Assembly: GCA_038210445.1 (NCBI GenBank)
Contig: JBBQWQ010000012.1
Span: 62,001 to 126,000 of the forward strand
Reading direction: 5' to 3'
From: JABFRG01 sp038210445
GTDB taxonomy: Bacteria > Myxococcota_A > Polyangia > Polyangiales > Polyangiaceae
DNA length: 64,000 nucleotides
Made by a program: the position numbers and the translations under genes. This document shows, in pieces, positions 37,843 through 46,481 of the stretch. Each line of letters begins with the position of its first letter. Positions within the stretch are counted from its first letter, which is position 1. The notes under the pieces were generated by a model. That model worked only from the letters and a program-made list of their open reading frames with translations. It was not told the origin of the DNA and made no database searches.

Positions 37843-39066
37843 ATGAAATCTATTTACGTTTTGTTGGGTGCATGTGCGGCCGTGGGCTCGGTGGTGGCGT
37901 GCAGCGACGACGCTGCGCCCAAGGTAGAGGTGCTGCCTTCCACCCCCGGAAACGATGCGGGCGTCGATGCCCAGACGCCAGGGATCGACGGGGGCAAGCC
38001 CGACGCGAGCGAGGTCGACGCCGGCCGGCAGCCGCCGGTGTTCCTCGCCCAAGCGGACTACGCCGACTACATCGCCATCGACCCGGCCTTCCCCTTCGAT
38101 GTCACCCAGGTGCACACGTCGGACGCTCCGGTGAACGACGCCCGCTGGGGTCGCGGAGGCCCCATGGTCACCACCCTCATCAGCGCCAAGCCGGTGGTGG
38201 TTCGCTATGTGGTTCCGCCGGCCCCCAAGGCTCCGCTCACCTACACCACCATCAACTACGTGGAGGCCACCGGCCTCCCGGCGCAGAAGTTCTTCAATGC
38301 GATGATCGATCTACCGGTCGTTCCGAAGAGCCTGCTCTCGTACTCCGGCTCCGGGGCAGCGTTCCCGGGCGAGGTGCTGCTGTACTCGACCTCGCTGCTG
38401 GCGGTCGAGGGGCGCGCCAACGTGAACGGCTACTTTGCCGGGGTGGGCCTGCAGAACGCGGCGGAGACGCGATACGTGTATAGTGCACTATCTGCGTTCG
38501 CGGCGGCACCGTCGGCCACCAGCAACAACGGCCTCTACGTATCCGACAGCTGCAGCGGCGCCCTGGCGCCCAGCGGCGCGTGCAAGCCAGGCTTCGCGCT
38601 GGTGCAGTGGGCGGGCGCTTCGGGCCCGGTGACGACCGACGCGCAGAACAACGTGTTCGTTGCCGCCAGCCTGAGCGGCGGGCCGGTCTCCGACGGAATC
38701 TACGGCTTCACGCGCGGAGAAGTGCTGGGCGCGACGTCGACCCTGACGCGAACCGCGCTGTTCTCTTCCAACACCGGGGGAACGGCCTCCCTGGCCGCCG
38801 TGGCGCCGGAGGGTACCGGCGAAGGGTGGGTCCTGGCCAAAGGCTACGACTTCCCCGCAGCGCCCACCGTGGCGTTCACCTACGCCGCCGCCGCCACCGT
38901 CACCGAGGGCAGCAAGAAGACGCTCGTTGCGGCCATCAAACCGGGCGCCAAGATGAACGGCGAGGGGGCGGGATACTCGCTGTTCACCGACCCCGAGGGC
39001 GACCTGTGGGTAGCCGCCGACACCAGCACCGGCAGCGCCCTCCTGGAGCTTCGCCGCAAGCCCTGA
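37843..39066 (+). CDS. Riboswitch-controlled lipoprotein, candidate cobalamin-binding surface protein
   Basis: This 407-residue protein starts at ATG 37843 with GGAG 7 nt upstream, and has a signal peptide with lipobox (AVGSVVAC). An Asp/Gly linker (to about residue 60) leads to a beta-rich domain with aromatic stretches and strands such as DGIYGFTRGEVLG, EGWVLAKGYDFPAAP and GDLWVAADTSTG. It has only one likely disulphide (DSCSGALAPSGACKPG). The family is not recognised. The cobalamin riboswitch says it serves B12 supply. A propeller-like fold would parallel BtuG, the surface B12-binding lipoprotein of Bacteroidetes, but that is inference. Confidence 0.75.
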   Translation: MKSIYVLLGACAAVGSVVACSDDAAPKVEVLPSTPGNDAGVDAQTPGIDGGKPDASEVDAGRQPPVFLAQADYADYIAIDPAFPFDVTQVHTSDAPVNDARWGRGGPMVTTLISAKPVVVRYVVPPAPKAPLTYTTINYVEATGLPAQKFFNAMIDLPVVPKSLLSYSGSGAAFPGEVLLYSTSLLAVEGRANVNGYFAGVGLQNAAETRYVYSALSAFAAAPSATSNNGLYVSDSCSGALAPSGACKPGFALVQWAGASGPVTTDAQNNVFVAASLSGGPVSDGIYGFTRGEVLGATSTLTRTALFSSNTGGTASLAAVAPEGTGEGWVLAKGYDFPAAPTVAFTYAAAATVTEGSKKTLVAAIKPGAKMNGEGAGYSLFTDPEGDLWVAADTSTGSALLELRRKP

Positions 39067-39137
39067 GCGGCCTTCCGCCCCCCCGCCCCTGCATGCTGCC
39101 TGCTGCCTGCTCGCTGGCGCCGCGGCCGCTTGCCCCG

Positions 39138-39206
39138 AAATCGGCTCCCCCCGATTTTCCCAGTACGCCGACGCTCGCCCCATCCGATTCACGGCGTCGG
39201 CGTACT
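39138..39206. terminator. Hairpin and 13-bp inverted repeat
   Basis: AAATCGG and CCGATTT form a hairpin (39138-39157) followed by TTC, a likely terminator of the riboswitch-controlled gene. Next, AGTACGCCGACGC (39162-39174) and GCGTCGGCGTACT (39194-39206) are perfect 13-bp inverted arms with a 19-bp spacer. The second could be a further terminator or a regulatory dyad for the ECF sigma gene. The remaining part of 39067-39387 has no gene. Confidence 0.45.
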
Positions 39207-39387
39207 CAAAGGCCGGGGGCAAATTCGCTGTAACGATGGCGCAGGCCCCGCGTATCTCCGGGCAGCTTCTGCGTCGCAGCAGAGGCGCGCGCCTCGCATG
39301 GATACCACCCTCGCCACCCCTGCTCCTCCCCTCTTCGGGTTTCCCGGGTTGCACCTCGCGTGGTATGGCACTGTCGGTGCGCCGCCC

Positions 39388-40014
39388 ATGACCACCGACC
39401 GCGCGGATTCCAAAGCAGAGCCCGAGGCGCGCACCGCGACCTCGGCGCGACGCTATCCGGAGCTCGACGCGCTCATGGACCGGTACGCGCGCGGCGAAGA
39501 CTCGGCCTTCCCCGAGCTCTACGGCACGCTCGCGCCCCGCATTCGCATGTTCCTCATGCGCTTGTGCGGAAAGCCGCGCCTTGCCGACGATCTGCTCCAG
39601 GAGACGTTCTTACGCGTGCACCGCGCGCGAGGCTCCTTCGCCGCCGGGGCCTCGGTGGTGCCGTGGTCGTACGCTATTGCACGCAACGCGTTCGTGGATC
39701 ATGGCCGCCGCGGACGCAACGAGCGCACCGAGTCGCTCGACGAGGCCGCACCCGGCGCCGAGCCCGAAGCGCCGGAGGGCGCCAGCCCGGAGCGGCAGCT
39801 TCACGCCCAGGAGACCCTAAAGGTCGTTCGTCGGGTGCTGGCGGAGCTGCCCGAAGCGCACCGCGAGGCGTTCGTGCTTACCCGATTCGAGGGTCTTAGC
39901 AACGCCGAGGCGGCGCAGATACTCGACACCAGCGAGGGCAATGTGCGCGTTCGCGCGTTTCGCGCTGCCGAAGCCTTTCGCAAGGCGCTCCGCGGCGGAA
40001 CGGAGGAGTCATGA
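39388..40014 (+). CDS. ECF-type RNA polymerase sigma factor
   Basis: This 208-residue sigma factor has region 2 (FPELYGTLAPRIRMFLMRL, DDLLQETFLRVHRARGSF) and region 4 (LPEAHREAFVLTRFEGLSNAEAAQILDTSEGNVRVRAFRA). ECF factors steer polymerase to a small envelope or stress regulon. The ATG at 39388 is used because sequence before it looks non-coding; ATG 39298 is possible. The gene overlaps the membrane anti-sigma gene by 4 bp, typical for this class. Confidence 0.85.
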   Translation: MTTDRADSKAEPEARTATSARRYPELDALMDRYARGEDSAFPELYGTLAPRIRMFLMRLCGKPRLADDLLQETFLRVHRARGSFAAGASVVPWSYAIARNAFVDHGRRGRNERTESLDEAAPGAEPEAPEGASPERQLHAQETLKVVRRVLAELPEAHREAFVLTRFEGLSNAEAAQILDTSEGNVRVRAFRAAEAFRKALRGGTEES

Positions 40015-40673
40015 GCGCAGATCGCCACGACCCGTGGGGCAGGTTCGACCCGCTCGACATCCCCGATCCCTTCGCGGGCGATGAGGAGCCTCTGCCTCCG
40101 CTGCCGGCGCTGCCTTCTTTGCCTCCCTCGCCTGCGCGCGCCGCGGTGCGGCTGCGGCGTGGGCTCGCGCTCGCGGTGGCCATCGGGCTCGAATGCGCGA
40201 TCATTGGCGCCCTCGGCCTTCGCGCGATGTCGCTCAAGGTCGTGCTCCTCGGCGTGGTATCCCCGGTGCTCGTGGCTGCGGTGGCGCTGACGCTCCTGCT
40301 GCGGGCCACCACCACCACCGCGCGCCTCGGGCTGGTTGCGAGCGCTGCGTCGCTGCTCTTCTTCGTGGTCGCCGCAGCAGAGGCGCATCCGCCGTACGCG
40401 CCCGTCGCGGCAGCCCTCAAGTGCATGGTGGTCACCATGGTGCTCCTCGCTGCTCCGCTGGTGCTCGGTGCGCTCGCGCTCCGCAATGCGTTTCCCAGCG
40501 GCGCAGCCGGCCGCGCAACCACCCTGGGTATCGCCGCAGGGCTGCTCGGCGCCGCCACCATTCGCCTGCACTGCCCGCACGACGACAGCCTTCACGTCAT
40601 GCTCGGGCATGGCCTTCCGATCCTCGCTGCAGGAGTGCTCGGGCTCGCCGCGCGCAAGATCCTCCGCGCCTGA
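40011..40673 (+). CDS. NrsF-like (DUF1109) membrane anti-sigma factor
   Basis: This 220-residue protein has a Pro-rich cytoplasmic N-terminus with WGRFDPLDIPDPF and six transmembrane segments (about residues 45-215). The terminal loop RLHCPHDDSLHVMLGHG matches the conserved Cys/His signature of NrsF. It would hold the preceding ECF sigma factor at the membrane until a signal such as metal or oxidative stress releases it. ATGA overlap with the sigma gene shows coupled translation. Confidence 0.8.
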   Translation: MSADRHDPWGRFDPLDIPDPFAGDEEPLPPLPALPSLPPSPARAAVRLRRGLALAVAIGLECAIIGALGLRAMSLKVVLLGVVSPVLVAAVALTLLLRATTTTARLGLVASAASLLFFVVAAAEAHPPYAPVAAALKCMVVTMVLLAAPLVLGALALRNAFPSGAAGRATTLGIAAGLLGAATIRLHCPHDDSLHVMLGHGLPILAAGVLGLAARKILRA

Positions 40674-40754
40674 AGCGGCCTCCACGCACGTACCCCGCTC
40701 TCCTCCGGCGGCTGGCGAGGGGATGACGTGCGCTGCCGCTCGAAGCCTCGGGTA

Positions 40755-41264
40755 TCAGTCGGTCTTGGCGAGCTTGGTGTCTTTGGGCGGGTGTTGCTTG
40801 AACACTCTCGCCGCTAGGCCCATGCGAAATCGGGACTCGGGAAGGCCGCGGGAGCAAGCGCCATCGCCCGAAGCGTACCAGCCCAGCCGCTCCTCGAGCG
40901 GCCGCTTGGCGCACACGTTCATCGATTCGCGGAACATGCGATGCGCGACCTTGGTGGCGTTCACCGGGTGGTCGAGGATGTCGCCACGCTTGAAGCCCTC
41001 GCGGGTCGGTAGATTGGGCTGAAATATCTGATACAGGCCCACACTGCGCCCGTGATCGCCCACCGCCTTGGGGTCGAAGCGGCTCTCGGCCCAGGCCACC
41101 GCCACCAAAAGTGCGGCCGAACGCTCTCGCGCATCGGCGCCGCCGAAGAGCGGCGCCTCCTCTTGTACGACCTCGGCGATGGCTTTCGCCGTCTGCTCGT
41201 AGGTGTCGCGCCACGGAGCACTGGGCTGCAGGGCGACCATCAACGTCAAAATCCAAGTGAGCAT
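40755..41264 (-). CDS. Small lytic transglycosylase-like protein
   Basis: This 169-residue exported protein has a signal peptide (MLTWILTLMVALQPS) and the SLT core: LVAVAWAESRFDPKAVGDHG with the catalytic Glu in AES, then RSVGLYQI. The C-terminal half has a few cysteines (NVCAKR, GACSRG). It should cleave peptidoglycan in the periplasm and is a minimal domain without LysM. It is convergent with NrsF. Confidence 0.75.
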   Translation of the reverse strand: MLTWILTLMVALQPSAPWRDTYEQTAKAIAEVVQEEAPLFGGADARERSAALLVAVAWAESRFDPKAVGDHGRSVGLYQIFQPNLPTREGFKRGDILDHPVNATKVAHRMFRESMNVCAKRPLEERLGWYASGDGACSRGLPESRFRMGLAARVFKQHPPKDTKLAKTD

Positions 41265-41615
41265 TGTTTCGAGTCTCCGTCGTGAAACGGATCAGGCTCG
41301 GGCGAACGAAACGGGCGTGCTCATGGCGTCCTGGCTAATGAAGCGGAGACGTCACCGAGCTGCACCCACGCGCGAGAGATCCACGGACCAACATTCTGCT
41401 TCTCGTGCTGCAGCTCCCCGAAGGAGCCCGAAGTGCGAGAAGCAACCCATGGACCCCATTTAGGCTGGGACTCCCGCGCGGTCGAGGCAAAAGCGACATG
41501 GTCAATGTTAGCCCTTGACAGTTTGAGCACATACTTATTGTGAATCTCGGTCGAAGCGTTGCCGCGACACTGCGTGGTCGCGCCGAACGCGGCGCATCTG
41601 TGCCACAATCGAAGC
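41265..41615. other. Intergenic region between the transglycosylase and the CrtI-like gene
   Basis: These 351 bp hold a candidate promoter at 41515-41541 and no recognisable gene. Open frames in it are short and Arg-rich, typical of non-coding high-GC sequence. Confidence 0.55.
41515..41541 (+). promoter_or_regulatory. Candidate sigma70 promoter of the CrtI-like gene
   Basis: TTGACA (41515-41520) is a perfect -35 hexamer, and TATTGT (41536-41541) a fair -10 with a 15-bp spacer. The surrounding 30 bp are AT-rich in a high-GC genome. The start codon is 75 bp downstream. Confidence 0.55.
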
Positions 41616-43073
41616 GTGTCCGCAGCGCGCAGAGTCGTCGTCGTGGGGGCGACCATCGGGGGACTGGTGGCCGCCATCGACCTGCGCCGCCGCGGCTTCG
41701 AGGTGTCGCTGGTGAGCGAGCAGGCAACCGCCCCGGCGTCGACCTGGGTGCGAGGCGGGCGGGTGGACACCAACACCGAGCCCCTCACCATGCGGCGCGT
41801 GTTCGACGAAGTGCTGGGTGCGGCAGGCCTATCCACCGCCGACGTGGTGACCTTCGAGTCCGAGCCGCTGCGCGCTCGCTGGTTTTTCCCGGGTGGGGGC
41901 GTATTCGATTTCGGGGGCGCCGGCGAAGTGCTGCGCGAGCGCATTCGCGCCTTCTCGGGTGAAGGAGACGCCCGCGCCTACGACGACCTGCTGGTGCGGT
42001 GCGCGGAGCTTCATCGAGCGGCATCGCCGCGCTTCCTCGAGGCGCAAAGGCCGCGCGCCATGGACTACGTGGGTGCCCTTTTTCGCAAGGGGCCGGTGGC
42101 GGCGCGTGAGCTCTCGCTGGGCAGCTCGCTGCGCGATGAGCTGCGGCGACGCTTCTCCGATCCGCTGCTGGTGCAGATGTTCGAGCACTACGCCTCCACC
42201 CTGGGCTCCGACCCGCGGCGCGTGCCGGCCACCGCGCTGGCGTTGCACCACGTCGACACCCTCGGCTTCTTTCGCGTACGCGGCGGCGTGGGTCAGCTCT
42301 ATCGCGGCCTCGAGCGAGCCGGCACGCGTCTCGGTGTTCAATTCGTGTATCGCGCCGAGGGGCTGCGCATCGTGGTCGCAGACGGCGGAAAAGGCGCTTC
42401 GGGCGTGGACTCCGCGCGCGGGTATCGCGAGGCCGACGCGGTAATCATCGCCACCGACGATCCGCAGGCGACCCTGGGCGGGTACCGCGCCACAGCGAGC
42501 TTGCCGTTCGCCCGCCGCAGCGCGTCGGCGGTGCTTTGGTCCATCACCGGCGAGAGCAGCGGCCGGCCTCTCGCCAGCACCAACGTGTTGCCCTCGGTGA
42601 GCCCCGACGAGGAGCTCGACGACGTGTTCGAAGACGGCGAGCTCCCCTACGCGCCGACCATCACCCTGACCACGCCGGCCCGCGGGACCTTCCTGCTCTC
42701 GGTGCCGGCTCCCGCCCGCGGCGAGCTGGCGATCGACGACGACGCGCGCAAGGAGTCGCTGCGCAAGCTGGAAGCGCACGTCATGCACCGACTGCACGAC
42801 GCCGGCATTCACCTAAAGATCTTCGGCATGAAGCGCGACGACCCAAGCACGCTCCTGCACCGCGGCCCCGGCGGATGCATGTATGGCGCATCCTTCCACG
42901 GCATGTTCGCTCCGCTCCACCGGCTGGCCAGCCGAGCAGGAAACCACGCTCCCGGTATCTACTTCGCCGGCATTGCGGCGCATCCAGGGCCCACTCTGGG
43001 CATGGTGGCCCAGAGCGGACGCCTGGCGGCGCAGGCGGTAGAAGACGACCTAGCACGACTGCGAGATCTCTAG
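41616..43073 (+). CDS. CrtI-like FAD/NAD(P)-dependent oxidoreductase
   Basis: This 485-residue protein belongs to the phytoene-desaturase/amine-oxidase group. The dinucleotide fold is VVVVGATIGGLVAAIDLRRRG at the N-terminus, cut here at 21 by wording. A C-terminal FAD contact is GIYFAGIAAHPGPTLGMVAQSG. The middle (HHVDTLGFFRVRGGVGQLYRGLE) is typical of CrtI-type desaturases or isomerases. No other carotenoid genes are near, so the substrate is open. GTG 41616 is used; the upstream frame to 41559 is not coding-like. Confidence 0.75.
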   Translation: MSAARRVVVVGATIGGLVAAIDLRRRGFEVSLVSEQATAPASTWVRGGRVDTNTEPLTMRRVFDEVLGAAGLSTADVVTFESEPLRARWFFPGGGVFDFGGAGEVLRERIRAFSGEGDARAYDDLLVRCAELHRAASPRFLEAQRPRAMDYVGALFRKGPVAARELSLGSSLRDELRRRFSDPLLVQMFEHYASTLGSDPRRVPATALALHHVDTLGFFRVRGGVGQLYRGLERAGTRLGVQFVYRAEGLRIVVADGGKGASGVDSARGYREADAVIIATDDPQATLGGYRATASLPFARRSASAVLWSITGESSGRPLASTNVLPSVSPDEELDDVFEDGELPYAPTITLTTPARGTFLLSVPAPARGELAIDDDARKESLRKLEAHVMHRLHDAGIHLKIFGMKRDDPSTLLHRGPGGCMYGASFHGMFAPLHRLASRAGNHAPGIYFAGIAAHPGPTLGMVAQSGRLAAQAVEDDLARLRDL

Positions 43074-43097
43074 GAATTCCCGCATTTTCTACGGACA

Positions 43098-43310
43098 CGT
43101 CGAGGTGGCTGGTGTTTTTCTGAGCGACCTGACTCTTCCGGTCCGGACGACCGCGTGGCGGCGGAGAGCGCCAAGCAGGAGACTGAGGGTTTTTGGCCGA
43201 GACCGAGGGAGGCGCGTTCGCTGGGGGCAGCGCGCGGAGCGAACTCCTGTTCGTGAGCACGCAAGGCGCCGGCCCCCCGAAGGTATCGACCAAAAACACC
43301 AGTCTCCTAG
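43098..43310. repeat. Cluster of diverged copies of a 46-bp repeat
   Basis: A copy at 43265-43310 (minus strand) matches 56601-56646 at 45 of 46 positions. A diverged copy in the opposite direction lies at about 43177-43222 (GGAGACTGAGGGTTTTTGG), and a third partial one near 43100-43118 (GGCTGGTGTTTTT). Together they form an imperfect inverted structure of 210 bp between the convergent CrtI-like and beta-propeller genes. Confidence 0.75.
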
Positions 43311-46300
43311 TGGAGGGCGACGCTCTGGAGGCCCCACTCGCCGAGGGCGCATATGGCTTGTTCGGGCTCGAGCAGCACATCGTACGAATACCCATAGCCG
43401 CGGAGCGTTTGCGCGCCCAGGAGCCGCGGTGCGGCAGCGGCGGTGTCGTACACTGCGAGGCCGTTCTCGTTGGCAATGGCGACGCGCGTTCCGGAGACCG
43501 CTACCGGCCAACGGGCAGCGCCGGAGAACGTGCTGGTGAGCGAAAGCGCCCCCGTATCGACGCCGGCGTACACGAAGAGGCCCTCTTGCGAGCCTGGGCG
43601 CCGCACCGGTTCTTGATATCCACCGCCCGGGGTTGAGACCCCGTACTGGTAGTCGGCATAGAGTGTAACATACACGCGCTCGCCGGTGGCCACGATGCCG
43701 CCGATGTTCTGCCCGGGCAGGCTGGTGGTCGCGCGGAGCGAAGCACGGCTGCTGCCGGTAGGAAGGTCCGAGGTGCGGAGCATGCGGTCGACGGTGACGC
43801 AGCTCTGGGCGTCGCTATCGAAGTAGGCGCGGTAGCCGAAGGCCGTGGTGCAGTCTTGGTAGGTAACGGCGCGCGTCACGTGGCGCGCGTAGTCGACCGT
43901 GGTCAGGTGGGTCTGGCTGGCATCGACCGCCAGCAGCGAACCGGGGACGTTGACCGCCGGCAGCAGGGCGGGCGCGTCGGCGTTCCCGATGTCCAAGCGA
44001 TCGACCCAGAAGCGCACGCGGCCCGGCTGGGTGCGCTGCCAGCGTGAGGTGTACACCGTGTTGCCCTGGAGAATGAGCGGCGTGCTGCCCACCGAGGCCG
44101 GCAGGTCGGTCTTGCTCACGTGAATGGCCGCCGGCTGGGCCAGGTTGAGGGTGTAGACGGCGCGGTCGACGCGGGCCTCTGCCGTGCGGCCGTTGTCGTC
44201 CGTCACCGGCGTGGAAGCGGCATCGATGAACGAGAGCGTACTGCCATTCTGCACGATGGCGGAACCGGCGCCCACCAGCGAGCCGTAGTAGCCGCCGGAG
44301 TAGAAGGCGTAGCCGTCGAACCAGCCGCCACTCCCGTACCCGCCTTGAATGGGGAGGACGATCTCGGTCTTGCCCACCAGCGCCGGCGCCGAGGGATTCG
44401 ACACGTCGACCACCCCCACCAGCATGGTACGCTTCTGGGTCGAGGCTTCGTAGCTGTAGGTGGGGACCGCCACGTAGACGAAGTTGCCTTGCGCGAAGAG
44501 GCGCGCCGCGTACCACGAAGTCCACGTGCCGTATCCGCCGCAGCGGGCGCGCTCGCTGGTGGCAAGCGCGGTGAGCGGGAGCGACCCCACCGGTTCGGCC
44601 TGGTCGGTCCCTTCCTTGGGGGTGAGCGCTAGCATGGCTTCGCCGGTGAACCAGTCGTTGGTGAGCTGGGCGAGCATACCGCCGGAAGCGGAGACCACGT
44701 TGTGTGCGGGGTTCGCCAGCGCGAACTGGGCGGTCTTGGCGGGCGCGTCGCGGTCGTCGATACGGAAGGACGTGACGTTGTTGTCGGACACCGCGAACAG
44801 GCGCTCGTCGTAGAGGAAGGCCCGGCGCGGCTCGCCATGCTGCGGCGCAACGCCGCGGAGGACCAGATCGTCGCGGCTGTAGTCGATGAGCTGAATGCCG
44901 CTTTGGGGCGCGGTGCACCCGTTGTCGCGCCAACCGCCGTAGCTGGCAAAGGGCACCATGATAAGCCCCTGGGCGTCGAGCACCTGGAACGACTTGTGGA
45001 TGCGATCCTGGTCTTCCGCAAGCTGGGCCCAGCCCTTGGCGAAGTTCACGCGCTTGAGCATTTTCGGGGCCTTGAGGTCGGCCACGTCGAAGAGCGAAAC
45101 GGTGAGCGAGCCCTCACTGTTGCGGTTGTCGTAGCCGAGGCCGATCAAGCGATCGCCGCGCGGCTCCATGTAGTAGAGGAAGCCAGGCATCTCCAGGGTG
45201 CCCATTTGCTTGGGCAGCGCCGGGTCGGCCAGGTCGATGGTGAAGAGGGGGTCGGTCTGCTGGGCGGTAATGGCATATCCGCGAGGGCCGTCGAAGCGAA
45301 CCGAACGCAGACTCTCGGGCTTGGGCAGCCTCAGGCTCGTTTGCCCAAGCGGCAGCACGGTGTTCGAGTCGGTGACGCGGAAGGTCTGCACCTGCGGGTC
45401 GACGGAGCCGTTGCTCCAGTTGTTCCCGCGCTGGCTCACCACCCGCAATACGCCTTCGAACTCGTCCATCTGCCAGCGACTGCTCACCTGCCCATCGACC
45501 GCGACGTCGGCGCCCTTGCGCATCTGCCCCGAAGGGTTGGCGATGTCGACCACCTGGATGATCGATCGCTGGTTGCCATTGCCGTTCCAGTTCCACTCCG
45601 GCCCCGCCACGTAGAGGCGCTGGTTGGTGGCGGAGACGCTGCGCTTCCACCAACCGTAGCTCTTTTGCGGGCTCGAAAAGCGGAGTTGATCGACCTGCGC
45701 GATGGCGGCGCCGGCGGTCTTGAACGACGTGATGGTGGTGCTCGGCGTATCTTGGCAGCGCCAGCAATATCCATCTTCGTAGGTGACCAGATAGAGCACG
45801 TCGCCCACCAGGCGCGAGTCGCTCACCGAGCCGGGCACGTCGAACGAGGCCAGCTTCTGGATGGCAGCGGGGTTTTTGGCGTCGAGGGAAAGAATCTCGC
45901 TCGACTGCACCCAGCGGCCGCCGTCGGCCGACGCGGTGGAGGGAACCCAATGACCGAAGTCGTTGAGCATCACCTGCACCACACCATCCTTCACGTACAT
46001 CTCGAAGGGCATCGCATCCATGCGGTAGCGCCCCAGCATCTTCAGTTGGTCACGAACGCCGATCTCGATGACCGAGAGGCCGCCGTAGCGCGAGAGCGCG
46101 TACAGGCGCGAGCCGTCGCGCTGGATGATGTCGGCCTCTTCCACCGCACGCTCGGGGCTCGGGTCCTTGGCGCCCTCGCCGGGCGCGCTGGGCGACGCGG
46201 CGGCTCCCGACGAGGAAGAGGCACCGCCGGCGGCGTTGCTGTCGCCCCGCGCCTGAGACTGCGGCGACGGATCGTCGGACTCGAACTCGCCATCGCTGCT

Positions 46301-46378
46301 GGCGCAGGCGACGAGCGCGAAGGCGGCGGACGCAAGGAGGGCTGCGCGGACGAAGGAGGGGCGACGCGGGGCGAGCAT
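43307..46378 (-). CDS. Large beta-propeller lipoprotein
   Basis: This 1023-residue protein has a lipobox (AALLASAAFALVAC) at ATG 46378, then a Ser/Gly linker. The mature part matches the beta-propeller family PF09826-like pattern: VEEADIIQRDGSRLYALSRYGGLSVIEI at the start and repeated units such as LVGDVLYLVTYE, PRGYAITAQQTDPLFTIDL, GDRLIGLGYDN and LFAVSDNNVTSFRID. It is the last gene of the minus-strand cluster, 103 bp after the radical SAM gene. Its TAG stop is the first triplet of the 46-bp repeat. It probably sits on the outer surface and binds a partner. Confidence 0.8.
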   Translation of the reverse strand: MLAPRRPSFVRAALLASAAFALVACASSDGEFESDDPSPQSQARGDSNAAGGASSSSGAAASPSAPGEGAKDPSPERAVEEADIIQRDGSRLYALSRYGGLSVIEIGVRDQLKMLGRYRMDAMPFEMYVKDGVVQVMLNDFGHWVPSTASADGGRWVQSSEILSLDAKNPAAIQKLASFDVPGSVSDSRLVGDVLYLVTYEDGYCWRCQDTPSTTITSFKTAGAAIAQVDQLRFSSPQKSYGWWKRSVSATNQRLYVAGPEWNWNGNGNQRSIIQVVDIANPSGQMRKGADVAVDGQVSSRWQMDEFEGVLRVVSQRGNNWSNGSVDPQVQTFRVTDSNTVLPLGQTSLRLPKPESLRSVRFDGPRGYAITAQQTDPLFTIDLADPALPKQMGTLEMPGFLYYMEPRGDRLIGLGYDNRNSEGSLTVSLFDVADLKAPKMLKRVNFAKGWAQLAEDQDRIHKSFQVLDAQGLIMVPFASYGGWRDNGCTAPQSGIQLIDYSRDDLVLRGVAPQHGEPRRAFLYDERLFAVSDNNVTSFRIDDRDAPAKTAQFALANPAHNVVSASGGMLAQLTNDWFTGEAMLALTPKEGTDQAEPVGSLPLTALATSERARCGGYGTWTSWYAARLFAQGNFVYVAVPTYSYEASTQKRTMLVGVVDVSNPSAPALVGKTEIVLPIQGGYGSGGWFDGYAFYSGGYYGSLVGAGSAIVQNGSTLSFIDAASTPVTDDNGRTAEARVDRAVYTLNLAQPAAIHVSKTDLPASVGSTPLILQGNTVYTSRWQRTQPGRVRFWVDRLDIGNADAPALLPAVNVPGSLLAVDASQTHLTTVDYARHVTRAVTYQDCTTAFGYRAYFDSDAQSCVTVDRMLRTSDLPTGSSRASLRATTSLPGQNIGGIVATGERVYVTLYADYQYGVSTPGGGYQEPVRRPGSQEGLFVYAGVDTGALSLTSTFSGAARWPVAVSGTRVAIANENGLAVYDTAAAAPRLLGAQTLRGYGYSYDVLLEPEQAICALGEWGLQSVALH

Positions 46379-46481
46379 TGGATGCCCACAAGCAAAACAG
46401 GCGCCACCCGAGTGTCTGTGGAGTTCCGGGATGTTAGCGCGCTCGAGCTGTGCCAATGGCACAAGAGGAGGGCATGGGCGC

